13,526 nt of DNA from JBEIHX01 sp044375455 (GCA_044375455.1 JBILMQ010000065.1:1-13526); one strand, 5' to 3'; counted from the first letter of the stretch, positions 1 through 8,008 are shown. Notes: generated by a model from the letters alone, not told the origin. Numbers and translations: made by a program.

Positions 1-1
1 G

Positions 2-1570
2 TATCGTACGCTGGTCTCGACAGTTGGGACGACAACGACGCTGTCGCGTGGGGAACGGGTTTTCTCCATCGACAACTTCCAGTGGCCGCTGCGGGTGTTG
101 AGCCGGCGCGACGGCGGCGACATTACGCAGGCATGGACCTATAAGGCGGACGTGTCGAAGGAATTGAGCGCCTTCGACGCGCCGGTGGTGGTCAAGGCCG
201 GCATGCTGTATGTTGATCGCGCCAAGAAATCGCGCGAGTCGTTCTGGACCACTGGCGACCTTACATCGTCGGCGAACGCGGCGACGCTGGCCAGGTTCGT
301 GGCGGCCGGCTACTCTACCGCAACGTTCTATGATCTTTTCCGTAACCGGAAGGGTTATCAGGGCGACTATCCGCTCGGCTACGCGTTCACCTATCACACC
401 AAAAGTATTCTCGATGAGTTGACGGCAGGCTTGGTGCGCAGCGGCGTCCTGACGCGCGACCTGAACACGGAGCGCGACGCCTATTACGACGTTCGCGAAC
501 GGGTCCTTGGCGGCTATGCGATGGCCACGTTCGGACGCGACTGGGGTTCTGTGGTGGTTGGACTGCGCGGAGAAAGCATCAAGAACGCATCCACCGCCTT
601 GCCGGTGATCCGCGGCGTGCGCACCTTCACGACGGTCGAGGGCGATGAAACGCTCTGGTATCCGAGCGCACACATCAACTGGGATGTGACCGATCAGTGG
701 AAGGTCCGGCTGGGACTGACGTCTACCGCGTCGCGCCCGGATTTTGATGACCTCAGGCCGAACTTCTCGATTGACGACATCAACCAGACCATCGTCGGCG
801 GCAATCCCTTCGCCAAGCCTGAAAAGCAGAAGGGAGTTGATCTCTACACGGAGTACTACCCAGACGGCGACGGCTTTTTCTCGGCCGGTTTATTTTACAA
901 GGACATCACCGATGTCTTGTTCACCCAGCGCACCGCCTTTGGCTCGGATGCGCTTGACAGCGGCGGGTTCGACCGGACCGGCTATGACTACACGCGCATC
1001 GACAATGCGGGCGACGGCTATCTTGCGGGTTTCGAGGTCTATTACTCTGCAACCGCCCAAGCTCTCGTCGAGCGGCAGAAATGGCCGAGCTGGCTTGGCG
1101 GCTGGGGGTTCAGCGCGTCGGGCACGTGGGTCGACTCGCAGGTGGACATTCCCCAGGTCATCAGCCCGCGCACCGGGTTGGTGACCAACCCGGCGCGCAG
1201 GCAGAAGCTCCTTGGCGCGTCCGACTTCACCGGCAATCTGGCCCTCACGTATGAGAAGTATGATCTGTCGGTGCGTCTGGCGTATCAATACCGCACGCCT
1301 TGGGGCCAGTCCTATGGGAGCTATGTGACGGTTGCGGGTGCGATTGTGCCGGCTGGAACCGACAGCGCCAACGGCGATACCTTCTGGGACGCCGACGACG
1401 AACTCGACCTGTCCATACGCTATATCGTGAACGATGCCTTTGAGGTCTATGTCGACGGTATCAATCTGCTTGACGGCAAGGGTCGGCGTTATGTGGATCG
1501 ATCGGAGTACCCGATTGAGCGTGAGGGGTTCGGGCAGCGCTACGTGGCCGGCGTGCGGTTCAACTTCTAG
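2..1570 (+). CDS. TonB-dependent outer-membrane receptor, C-terminal part
   Basis: The frame is open from base 2 to the TAG at 1568-1570, so 522 residues of the beta-barrel are visible. The N-terminus, plug and TonB box lie outside the window. The protein has alternating aromatic barrel strands and the stretch RPDFDDLRPNF...VGGNPFAKPEK followed by DLYTEYY and FSAGLFYKDI. That pattern is typical of the large Caulobacter/Xanthomonas-type TonB-dependent receptors. It ends in RYVAGVRFNF, with the terminal Phe expected of outer-membrane barrels. The role is energised uptake of a scarce substrate across the outer membrane; the substrate cannot be read from this part. Phosphatase genes follow on the same strand but behind a terminator, so a link to phosphorus uptake is inference. 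The GTG at 95 is only an internal codon and not the start. Confidence 0.9.
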   Translation, partial: YRTLVSTVGTTTTLSRGERVFSIDNFQWPLRVLSRRDGGDITQAWTYKADVSKELSAFDAPVVVKAGMLYVDRAKKSRESFWTTGDLTSSANAATLARFVAAGYSTATFYDLFRNRKGYQGDYPLGYAFTYHTKSILDELTAGLVRSGVLTRDLNTERDAYYDVRERVLGGYAMATFGRDWGSVVVGLRGESIKNASTALPVIRGVRTFTTVEGDETLWYPSAHINWDVTDQWKVRLGLTSTASRPDFDDLRPNFSIDDINQTIVGGNPFAKPEKQKGVDLYTEYYPDGDGFFSAGLFYKDITDVLFTQRTAFGSDALDSGGFDRTGYDYTRIDNAGDGYLAGFEVYYSATAQALVERQKWPSWLGGWGFSASGTWVDSQVDIPQVISPRTGLVTNPARRQKLLGASDFTGNLALTYEKYDLSVRLAYQYRTPWGQSYGSYVTVAGAIVPAGTDSANGDTFWDADDELDLSIRYIVNDAFEVYVDGINLLDGKGRRYVDRSEYPIEREGFGQRYVAGVRFNF

Positions 1571-1591
1571 GTCAGGCGCGCTAGCATGAAG

Positions 1592-1628
1592 GGTCGCGCC
1601 GCGGTGCTGGCTGCGGCGCGACCATTTT
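1592..1628 (+). terminator. Rho-independent terminator after the receptor gene
   Basis: A perfect 11-bp GC-rich stem (GGTCGCGCCGC at 1592-1602, GCGGCGCGACC at 1613-1623) encloses a 10-nt loop and is followed by ATTTT. It lies 22 nt after the receptor stop. The ribosome binding site of the next gene (GGGGGA, 1629-1634) begins directly behind it, so the hairpin also occupies the leader of that gene. Confidence 0.8.
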
Positions 1629-1642
1629 GGGGGAAAATCTTG

Positions 1643-3043
1643 ATGTCCGTATCGCGTCGCCACTTTCTGCGCACCGCCGCCGCCCTGGGCGTGGCGGCGC
1701 CCGGCCTGGAGCTCCTGTCTGCGTGCGCTGTTGGTGCTGCGTCATCTGCGTCCGTCGGCTTCGGGCCGCTGGTTCCAGATCCAGCAGGGCTGATCGATCT
1801 GCCGGCCGGGTTCTCGTATTCGGTGGTGTCGCGGGCGGGCGAGGCGATGGATGACGGGCTCATAGAACCGGGGCGCCATGACGGCATGGCGGCGTTTCCG
1901 GTTCCCGGGTCACCGCAACTGTGTGTCCTTGTGCGCAATCATGAAAACACCCCCGACATGCGGGATATGGGCGCATTTCGCGATGACTTCGCGCTGGCGA
2001 ACCGCCTGGAGGATGGGTTGATCTACGATTGGGCGCCGGATGGGCGCCCGCTGCTTGGGGGCGCATCGTCGTGCCTGTACGATCTTTCGGCGCGGCGGGC
2101 GGTGTCGCGCTGGCTCAGTCTTGCGGGGACGGCAAGCAATTGCTCGGGCGGGCCGACGCCGTGGGGCAGTTGGATCAGTTGCGAGGAGACACAGGAAACG
2201 GTTGGGCCGTCGGCCGGCAAGGCGCATGGGTTTGCCTTTGAAGTGGACGCGGCCGCCCGCGGTTTGACGCGCCCGACGCCCATTCGCGCAATGGGCCGGT
2301 TCAAACATGAGGCTGCGGCGGTCGATCCGCTCACTGGGATCGTCTACCAGACGGAGGACGTCGCCGACTCTCTGATCTACCGCTTCCTGCCGGAGCGCCG
2401 CGGCGTTCTGCTGGCCGGGGGAAGATTGCAGGCGCTGGCCATTGAGGCCCAAGCGGGCTGTGACACGCGCAATTGGGGGGATGGCCCTGAGATTGCCCAG
2501 GGGACGCGGTTCATTGTGCGGTGGATCGATCTGGACGATGTCGAGGCGCCGGATGGCGACCTGCGGTTGCGGGGGCGTCATCGCGGCGCGGCGATTTTCG
2601 CGCGTGGCGAGGGCATGGCCTATGCAGCGGCGCGAGAGGGCGGACATGTCTATTTCACCTGCACCTCCGGCGGAGCGCGACGGCTCGGTCAGATATGGCG
2701 CTACCGGCCGAGCCGCTTTGAGGGCGGACCTGGCGAAGGCGATGAGCCGGCAACTCTCGAACTGCTCGCGGAGAGCCGTGACACGGCGACATTTGACATG
2801 GTGGACAACATCTGTGCGTCACCGTTCGGTCATATGGTCGTTGCTGAGGATGGCGGCGGCGACAACTTTCTGCGCGGCGTGACGCCGCGCGGCGAGATCT
2901 ATGCGCTTCTGCGCAACGCCCATCCGGCCCAATCAGAGCTGTGCGGTCCATGTTTTTCGCCAGACGGATCCACATTGTTCGTGAACATCCAGAAGCCTGG
3001 CATGACCGTGGCGGTCACCGGGCCCTGGAGCAGGGCGGGATGA
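1643..3043 (+). CDS. PhoX/DUF839-family phosphatase, predicted Tat lipoprotein
   Basis: 466 residues. The ATG at 1643 is chosen because GGGGGA stands 8 nt upstream and the Tat motif SRRHFLR then sits at residues 4-10. An upstream in-frame ATG at 1586 would place its first codons on the terminator hairpin. The Tat signal is followed by a lipobox-like LSAC (residues 25-28), so the protein may be a lipid-anchored Tat substrate. Family motifs occur in order: VRNHE (about 97-101), NCSGGPTPWGSWISCEE (about 166-182) with the Cys known to bind metal in PhoX, GRFKHEAAAVDP (about 219-230) with TED after it, DNICASPFG, AEDGGGDN (about 401-408) and ELCGPCFSPDG. Known PhoX enzymes are Ca/Fe-dependent periplasmic phosphomonoesterases. 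This protein is shorter than classical PhoX, so substrate range is uncertain. Its stop overlaps the start of the next phosphatase. Confidence 0.85.
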   Translation: MSVSRRHFLRTAAALGVAAPGLELLSACAVGAASSASVGFGPLVPDPAGLIDLPAGFSYSVVSRAGEAMDDGLIEPGRHDGMAAFPVPGSPQLCVLVRNHENTPDMRDMGAFRDDFALANRLEDGLIYDWAPDGRPLLGGASSCLYDLSARRAVSRWLSLAGTASNCSGGPTPWGSWISCEETQETVGPSAGKAHGFAFEVDAAARGLTRPTPIRAMGRFKHEAAAVDPLTGIVYQTEDVADSLIYRFLPERRGVLLAGGRLQALAIEAQAGCDTRNWGDGPEIAQGTRFIVRWIDLDDVEAPDGDLRLRGRHRGAAIFARGEGMAYAAAREGGHVYFTCTSGGARRLGQIWRYRPSRFEGGPGEGDEPATLELLAESRDTATFDMVDNICASPFGHMVVAEDGGGDNFLRGVTPRGEIYALLRNAHPAQSELCGPCFSPDGSTLFVNIQKPGMTVAVTGPWSRAG

Positions 3044-4395
3044 GCGGGTTGGGCGTCGGCTCGAACGGGACAGGACGCCGGCGTGCACGCGGGGCGATCG
3101 GCTGGCTCGTGGCTGCGATGCTTGGCGTTCTGGCGGCGGCGCCCGCCTGGGCGCGCGGCGGTAGCGCCGTGTTCCTGCATCCCGACGGCATGGGCGCCAA
3201 CACCTGGGCCGGCGTGCGGCTGGCGACGGTTGGCCCTGACGGCCGTCTCGCGTGGGATGGGCTTGAGCGGACCGGAGTCTATGTTGGTCCTTTGCTGGAT
3301 CAGGTGTCGGCAACCTCAAATGGGGGCGGCACGTCGCATGCGTGGGGCGTGCGATCAGACGCTGGCGGGTTTGGCACGGTGGGGGGCGCGCCGATCATGG
3401 CATCAGCCTCCGGCGCCGACGCGCCGCTGATGGTGGAAGCGCGCCGCGCCGGCAAGAAGATCGGCATCGTCAGCAGCGCCAGCGTGACGGATGCCGGAAC
3501 CGGGACGCAGCTTACGGTCGCGGTTAGTCGGCGCGATCATGAGGCGATCGCCGCCGGGATGCTGGCCAGCCGCCCGGACGTTCTCATGGGCGGAGGCGAG
3601 CAGTGGTTCCTGCCGTTGGGCGTGGCTGGCGTACACGGCCCTGGGCGGCGCAGCGACGGGCGCAACCTGATTGAGGAAGCGCGTGCGCAAGGCTACCGGA
3701 TCGTACGCACGCGTGCGGAGTTTGCCGGTCTTGGATCCTATCGCGGACGGGTGTTGGCCCTGTTCGCGTCCGGAAATACCTTCAATGAGGGCAGCGAAGA
3801 ACGTCTGGCGGAGCTGGGCCTTCCTCTGTTTCATGCTGGGGCGCCGCGCTTTGACGAGATGGTTTCTTCAGCGTTGAAGCTTCTTGCCGATGGGACGCGC
3901 GGATTTTATCTGATGGCGGAGGAAGAGGCGACAGACAATTTTGCGGGCGACAACAACGCTGCAGGCGTCCTTGAGGCAGGGGCAGGTGCGGATCGCGCGA
4001 TAGCGGTCGTGCGTGCTTTCATGGCGCGGCGCAGGGACGTCACGCTGGTGGTTGCCTCGGATTCGGACTGCGGCGGGATGCAGGCGACCGGCGACGACAT
4101 TGCTGTGGACGCGCCGTTGCCAGAGCGCCTTGAAAACGGCTCGCCGCTTGACGGCGTGGGCGGCGCGCGCGGCAGGCCGTTTCTTGCCGCCCCTAACGCT
4201 TTGGGCGTTCGGCTCCCCTTTGCGATTGCCTGGGCGTCGGATGGCGATATGAGCGGTGGCGGGGTTGTGCGGGCGGCGGGAGCTGCCGCAGCAGGGCTGC
4301 CCGCGACGGTAGACTCGACCGGCATTTTCGTCATCCTGCACCGAGCTCTGTTCGGGGTGGGCCGTCAACGCGACGCCCGACCTGCGCCGGGCTAA
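3040..4395 (+). CDS. Secreted alkaline phosphatase superfamily protein, atypical metal site
   Basis: 451 residues. The ATG at 3040 overlaps the preceding TGA as ATGA, implying translational coupling with the PhoX-like gene, and GGAG stands 9 nt upstream. A Sec signal peptide has a basic region RRRAR, a hydrophobic core at about 19-36 and an AWA cleavage site near residue 38. PhoA-like landmarks are present: HPDGMG (47-52, metal Asp), a nucleophile region TSNGGGTSHAWG (92-103), VSSASVTDAGT (144-154), MAEEEATDN (292-300), ASDSDCGG (339-346) and WASDGDMSGG (398-407). The positions of PhoA metal-ligand histidines (331, 370, 412) appear here as Asp/Ser/Gly, and the Ser nucleophile is offset, with T98 or S99 as candidates. 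I recall a cyanobacterial/marine subgroup with similar EEE..TDN and SDSD/DSDAGG motifs. Phosphatase activity is therefore likely but metal preference is open. The gene converges on the esterase with stop codons overlapping by 4 bases. Confidence 0.8.
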   Translation: MSGLGVGSNGTGRRRARGAIGWLVAAMLGVLAAAPAWARGGSAVFLHPDGMGANTWAGVRLATVGPDGRLAWDGLERTGVYVGPLLDQVSATSNGGGTSHAWGVRSDAGGFGTVGGAPIMASASGADAPLMVEARRAGKKIGIVSSASVTDAGTGTQLTVAVSRRDHEAIAAGMLASRPDVLMGGGEQWFLPLGVAGVHGPGRRSDGRNLIEEARAQGYRIVRTRAEFAGLGSYRGRVLALFASGNTFNEGSEERLAELGLPLFHAGAPRFDEMVSSALKLLADGTRGFYLMAEEEATDNFAGDNNAAGVLEAGAGADRAIAVVRAFMARRRDVTLVVASDSDCGGMQATGDDIAVDAPLPERLENGSPLDGVGGARGRPFLAAPNALGVRLPFAIAWASDGDMSGGGVVRAAGAAAAGLPATVDSTGIFVILHRALFGVGRQRDARPAPG

Positions 4396-5324
4396 GCGCC
4401 TTGTGCAGTCGTTAGAGCCCGCGCGAGCGCGTCGGCGGCTGCCGCTATGGCTGGCTTTGCGGCGGGCGAAACGCGCGTCATTGAAAAGAACCCATGCGGC
4501 TGATCGGGATAGTCTCTGTACGTTACGTTCACGCCGGCAGCTGCAAGCTTGTCGGCATACGCACGTCCCTCGTGGCGCAGTGGGTCCCATCCGGCCGTTA
4601 TCAGATAGGCCGGCGCCAGGCCTGACAGCACCGGGGCAAAGAGGGGGGAGACACCCGGGTCCATCAGGTCGACATTGGCGAGGTAGCGCTTGCGGACCCA
4701 ATCCAGGGTCGCCCGCGACAACAGGAAGCCCTCCTGGAGGGCGGGCGCTGCTGCCAGCGGGGCCCACTGCAGCACCGGGTAGATGAGCAGTTGCAGCTTC
4801 AATCGGGCCGCCGGTCCGAGCGCCTGGGCGACCGCGGCGGCAAGGTTGCCGCCTGCAGAATCTCCGCCCACCGCCAGGGCGTCAGGATCGACGCCGAAAC
4901 GGTCGGCAAACGCGATAATGGCGCGCACGCTTTGCACGGCGTCGTCGCGGGCGGCCGGAAATTTGTGCTCCGGAGCAAGACGATAGTCGACTGAGATCAC
5001 GCGCACGCGCGCAAGTGCGCACAGCCTGCGCACGAGGCGGTCATGGGTATCAAGATCGCCGAGGACGAACCCACCGCCATGGAAGAAGACAAGGGTCGGT
5101 CGCGCCGGACCCTCTTCAACATCGTAGAGACGCGCCGGGCGCGGTCCGGCGCCGCCTTCGACGTGAGTGTCGCGCACCACGGGCAGGCTCAGTGGCGGGT
5201 CCTCAAGCCCCAGTGTGATGGTTTTGAACGCTGCGCGCGCCTGCTCCATGGGTTGTTCGAGAAACGCGGCGCGCGCCGCCTCGCGTGCGCGGTCAAGAAA
5301 GGCATCGATCATCGCATCGCGCAC
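4392..5324 (-). CDS. Alpha/beta-hydrolase esterase, HSL (family IV) type
   Basis: 310 residues, the usual length for hormone-sensitive-lipase-like bacterial esterases. Visible motifs are the oxyanion-hole HGGGF (82-86), DYRLAPEHKFPAARDD (113-128) and the nucleophile elbow GDSAGG (154-159, Ser156). The catalytic acid is D247 in AGWDP and the histidine is H277 in DQPHGFF. It hydrolyses short-chain carboxyl esters; there is no signal peptide, so it is cytoplasmic. The start is a GTG at 5324, four bases after the TGA of the upstream propeller gene, with GGAAGG about 14 nt upstream. ATG at 5312 is a possible alternative. The tight spacing indicates one transcript with the paraoxonase-like gene. 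The stop overlaps the stop of the convergent phosphatase. Confidence 0.9.
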   Translation of the reverse strand: MRDAMIDAFLDRAREAARAAFLEQPMEQARAAFKTITLGLEDPPLSLPVVRDTHVEGGAGPRPARLYDVEEGPARPTLVFFHGGGFVLGDLDTHDRLVRRLCALARVRVISVDYRLAPEHKFPAARDDAVQSVRAIIAFADRFGVDPDALAVGGDSAGGNLAAAVAQALGPAARLKLQLLIYPVLQWAPLAAAPALQEGFLLSRATLDWVRKRYLANVDLMDPGVSPLFAPVLSGLAPAYLITAGWDPLRHEGRAYADKLAAAGVNVTYRDYPDQPHGFFSMTRVSPAAKPAIAAAADALARALTTAQGA

Positions 5325-5328
5325 GCCA

Positions 5329-6534
5329 TCAGCGCGCGCCTTCCACAGCGAGCGGGCGGGCCGGGTAGGCTTGCGAGTGTTTCCAGACCTGAGGCAGATC
5401 GCACGCCAGGATGAACGGCTCGAACACGGAGCCGATCAGCATCTGACGGCCGATCTTCACCGCCACTGAGGCGCCTGACAGCGGCTCACCGAGGGTCAGA
5501 TATATCTGGTCGGCTTTCTTGGCCACGGGATCAATGTAGAGGATCTGGCTGGGCGACCGCTTTGCCTGGTCGCGGGCATGCGCCGCGAATGTCATCATCT
5601 TCGGGTGGCTGGCGATCAGGAGACCGCCCGCATCGTCGAACGTGATGTTGTCGACGCCTGTTCCCAAAAACACGCCGCCATGCGGCTGCAAGGTAAGAGC
5701 GCCGGACGATCTGTTGACATCGTAGATCCTCAGTGCGCGATGGATGGTGGCGGTCGCATAGAGTGTGTTCGACTGCTGATCGTAAGCAAGCGAATTGGCG
5801 AAACCAAGGCCGCTGTCGGCTTTGCGCCAGTCGACGCCGTTAAAGAACCAGATCGACCCGTCTCCTGCGTTGGCTACGACGTTGAAGAATTCGCCCAGCG
5901 AGCCGCGTGCGGCTTGTGTTTCATTCGTGACATAGAAGGTGGTGTGGCTGATCGCGGCGACGTCGTTCATCCGCGCCACGCGGGGATCTGTCACGGTGCG
6001 CCGGTGGCGCGCACGCCCCCCGATCAGATCGTAGATTTCGACAGTCGTTGGCGTCTTGGATGAGGCCCCGCCGGGATGATTGACAACGAACAGGCTGACA
6101 TTGCCCTCGCCATCCTGGAACAGGCTGAGACCCTGGGGATGAAAGTCTGCAGGCACGCCCCCTGTGATGTCGGTGCGGTCGCTCCAGGTTTCAAAGCCGG
6201 CCGCCGGCAGCAGGTAGAGCGCGCCGCGCGGTGGTGAGGGCTCTGCGGCGCGACGCCGGTCGTCGCTCGACAGGACGATGCGGCCGCCAAACAGATCTGG
6301 CTCCATGTCTTCCACGCCAGCAAGACCCGTAAGCTTGCGGCATTGGCCATCGAAGCGCGGAATGAGCGTTGTCGCCTCCCCCAGCCGCACCGACGTGCTC
6401 CAGAAGATATAGGAGAGGGCGGCTGCAGCCGCGACGAGACCGAGGAGTGCGAGTGTGAGCGGCTTGCGCCGCGCGGTCTTGGCGGACTGCGGTGTGGGGA
6501 CGTCAGTGTGTGGCGCGGGGGTGACGTTCATCAT
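5329..6534 (-). CDS. Membrane-anchored paraoxonase/arylesterase-like beta-propeller
   Basis: 401 residues from ATG 6534. A TTG at 6603 with AGGGG five bases upstream is an alternative that adds 23 residues. One N-terminal membrane segment (about 26-45) leaves the rest outside the cytoplasm. The domain follows human PON1 motif by motif: GVEDME (73-78, PON1 E53/D54), FHPQGLSLF (131-139), LFVVNHP (148-154, H134), ARMNDV (187-192, N168/D169), LGFANS (243-248, N224), VDNITFD (294-300, D269/N270), ASHPKM (308-313, H285) and MLIGSVF (365-371). C65 and C378 match the PON1 disulfide C42-C353. PON1's His115 is Gln134 here. The expected role is a Ca2+-dependent lactonase, arylesterase or phosphotriesterase; substrate unknown. 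It is probably co-transcribed with the esterase downstream, and the P450 lies 105 bp upstream on the same strand. Confidence 0.85.
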   Translation of the reverse strand: MMNVTPAPHTDVPTPQSAKTARRKPLTLALLGLVAAAAALSYIFWSTSVRLGEATTLIPRFDGQCRKLTGLAGVEDMEPDLFGGRIVLSSDDRRRAAEPSPPRGALYLLPAAGFETWSDRTDITGGVPADFHPQGLSLFQDGEGNVSLFVVNHPGGASSKTPTTVEIYDLIGGRARHRRTVTDPRVARMNDVAAISHTTFYVTNETQAARGSLGEFFNVVANAGDGSIWFFNGVDWRKADSGLGFANSLAYDQQSNTLYATATIHRALRIYDVNRSSGALTLQPHGGVFLGTGVDNITFDDAGGLLIASHPKMMTFAAHARDQAKRSPSQILYIDPVAKKADQIYLTLGEPLSGASVAVKIGRQMLIGSVFEPFILACDLPQVWKHSQAYPARPLAVEGAR

Positions 6535-6639
6535 GCAACCGTGGAAAGCAGGGGCGTGTGCTGATAGCTTCTTGGCCGCGCGCAATCCAGTCTGGCCGGG
6601 CAAGCGGGCCCCTGGCGCGCGGGTGAGTGTGGCGTGTTT

Positions 6640-7875
6640 TCATCCGCGACGGGTGAAGCGCACCGGCAGACTGGTCAGGCCGCGCAGCACCATGCTGGGA
6701 TGGTGGTGCAGATTGCTGCTGTCGACGGCCAGGCTGAGACCATCGGTGCGCTCGACCAATTCGCGCAGGGCGCAGCGCAATTCCTGACGCGCCAGCAGAT
6801 GGCCGATGCAGTGATGGATGCCGTGACCGAAGGCCATATGGCGGTTGGCGTTGCGCCGGCGCACGTCAAAACGTTCGCCATCCTCAAACCGCTCTTCATC
6901 GCGGTTCGCCGCCGCATAGCGGATGTTGACCAGAGAGCCCTTGGGGATCGTGACTCCTGCAATGAGGACGTCCTGGGTGGTCATTCGGAAAAGTCCCTGC
7001 ACCGGACTTTCGCAGCGCAGCACCTCTTCGGCGAGCCTGACGTAAAGGCTTGGGTCCTGGCGCAGCAGGGCCGTCTGGTCGGGGTTTTCACACAGCAGTT
7101 TGACGCCAGATGCGATGGCGTTGGTGGTCGTTTCGTTGCCCGCAACGAGCAGCTGGTTGAGAATGGACAGCAATTCGCGGGTGTCCAATTGGGTATTATC
7201 GTCAAGACGCGCATGCACCAGCGCGCTCACCATGTCGTCGGAGGGGCTGGCGCGCACCGCCTCGAATTTGGCGGCGAAATAGTGCTGGAACTCAACCATG
7301 TCGCGGGCGCAGGCGAGCGCCTGTTCTTTGGAGATCATGCGGCCCAGCGGGGCGACTGATGAGTCGGACCAGCGCTTGAACTTGTCCATATCCGCGCGCG
7401 GCACGCCAAGCTGGTCGGCGATCACCATCAGCGGGATCGGCACGGCATAGGCTTTCACGATATCGGCTTCACCCTGGTCGATGAAGGCGTCGAGACATTC
7501 CCGGCAGATGTCAGCGATGTAGCGCTCCATGGCGGACACGCGCTCCGGCGTGAAGGCCTTGTCGACCAGGGCGCGGTAGCGCGTGTGGGACGGCGGATCG
7601 TTGGACACCAAGGTGTCGACGGGCTCGCCGAAGCCATCGCGCGCGTAGATTTCGCTCACTTCGGCGCTCTGGGCGCCTGCGCGAAACCCAAGTTTGGAGG
7701 AAAACAGCTCCGGGTGCTGCAACGCAAACTGTACGTCTTCATAGCGCGACAGGATCCAGAAGCCGGTCTGCGGAACCTGGTAGACCGGCGCCTCCTCGCG
7801 CAGGGCCTTGTAGAATGGATAGGGGCATTCCTGGGTCGCTGGATCGACGAAATTGAATGCGCTCAGTTTGCTCAT
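6640..7875 (-). CDS. Cytochrome P450
   Basis: 411 residues, typical for a soluble class I bacterial P450. ATG 7875 is preferred because GGAG lies 6 nt upstream; an earlier in-frame start would add 19 residues of unlikely composition. Motifs: C-helix DPPSHTRYR (93-101), I-helix AGNETT (245-250, oxygen activation), K-helix ExxR at E284-R287, and the haem loop FGHGIHHCIG (349-358) with Cys356 as thiolate ligand. It inserts one oxygen atom into an organic substrate using electrons from a ferredoxin/reductase; no redox partner is encoded in the window. The subfamily cannot be named from sequence alone. Downstream on the same strand are the paraoxonase-like and esterase genes, suggesting a shared catabolic or modifying pathway. 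Confidence 0.95.
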   Translation of the reverse strand: MSKLSAFNFVDPATQECPYPFYKALREEAPVYQVPQTGFWILSRYEDVQFALQHPELFSSKLGFRAGAQSAEVSEIYARDGFGEPVDTLVSNDPPSHTRYRALVDKAFTPERVSAMERYIADICRECLDAFIDQGEADIVKAYAVPIPLMVIADQLGVPRADMDKFKRWSDSSVAPLGRMISKEQALACARDMVEFQHYFAAKFEAVRASPSDDMVSALVHARLDDNTQLDTRELLSILNQLLVAGNETTTNAIASGVKLLCENPDQTALLRQDPSLYVRLAEEVLRCESPVQGLFRMTTQDVLIAGVTIPKGSLVNIRYAAANRDEERFEDGERFDVRRRNANRHMAFGHGIHHCIGHLLARQELRCALRELVERTDGLSLAVDSSNLHHHPSMVLRGLTSLPVRFTRRG

Positions 7876-8008
7876 GGCCGTCTCCGGGGGCGCCTGCGTG
7901 ATCGACGGCGCGCCGGTAAGGATAGGCCGCACAGCCCTGCGGGCGAGGGTGCGTCGCCTGGGCCAGCGGTTGGCGCGGGCGACGGCCTCGACGACTTGAC
8001 GTAGGTGT

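Noticed and set aside
1586..1642. Upstream ATG start for the PhoX-like gene
   Set aside because: It would run through the terminator hairpin and push the Tat motif away from the N-terminus; ATG 1643 has a good ribosome binding site.
890..1663. Long minus-strand open frame opposite the TonB receptor
   Set aside because: It is a shadow of the receptor frame in GC-rich DNA; no family motif and no ribosome binding site.
1910..2647. Minus-strand open frame of 245 codons opposite the PhoX-like gene
   Set aside because: Arg/Pro-rich composition with no motif, lying fully within a well-supported gene.
3868..4767. Minus-strand open frame of 299 codons across the phosphatase and esterase junction
   Set aside because: It overlaps two clear genes in other frames and its translation is low-complexity Arg/Ala/Pro.
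6634..7359. Plus-strand open frame of 241 codons opposite the P450
   Set aside because: The P450 frame carries all haem-enzyme motifs; the plus-strand translation has none.
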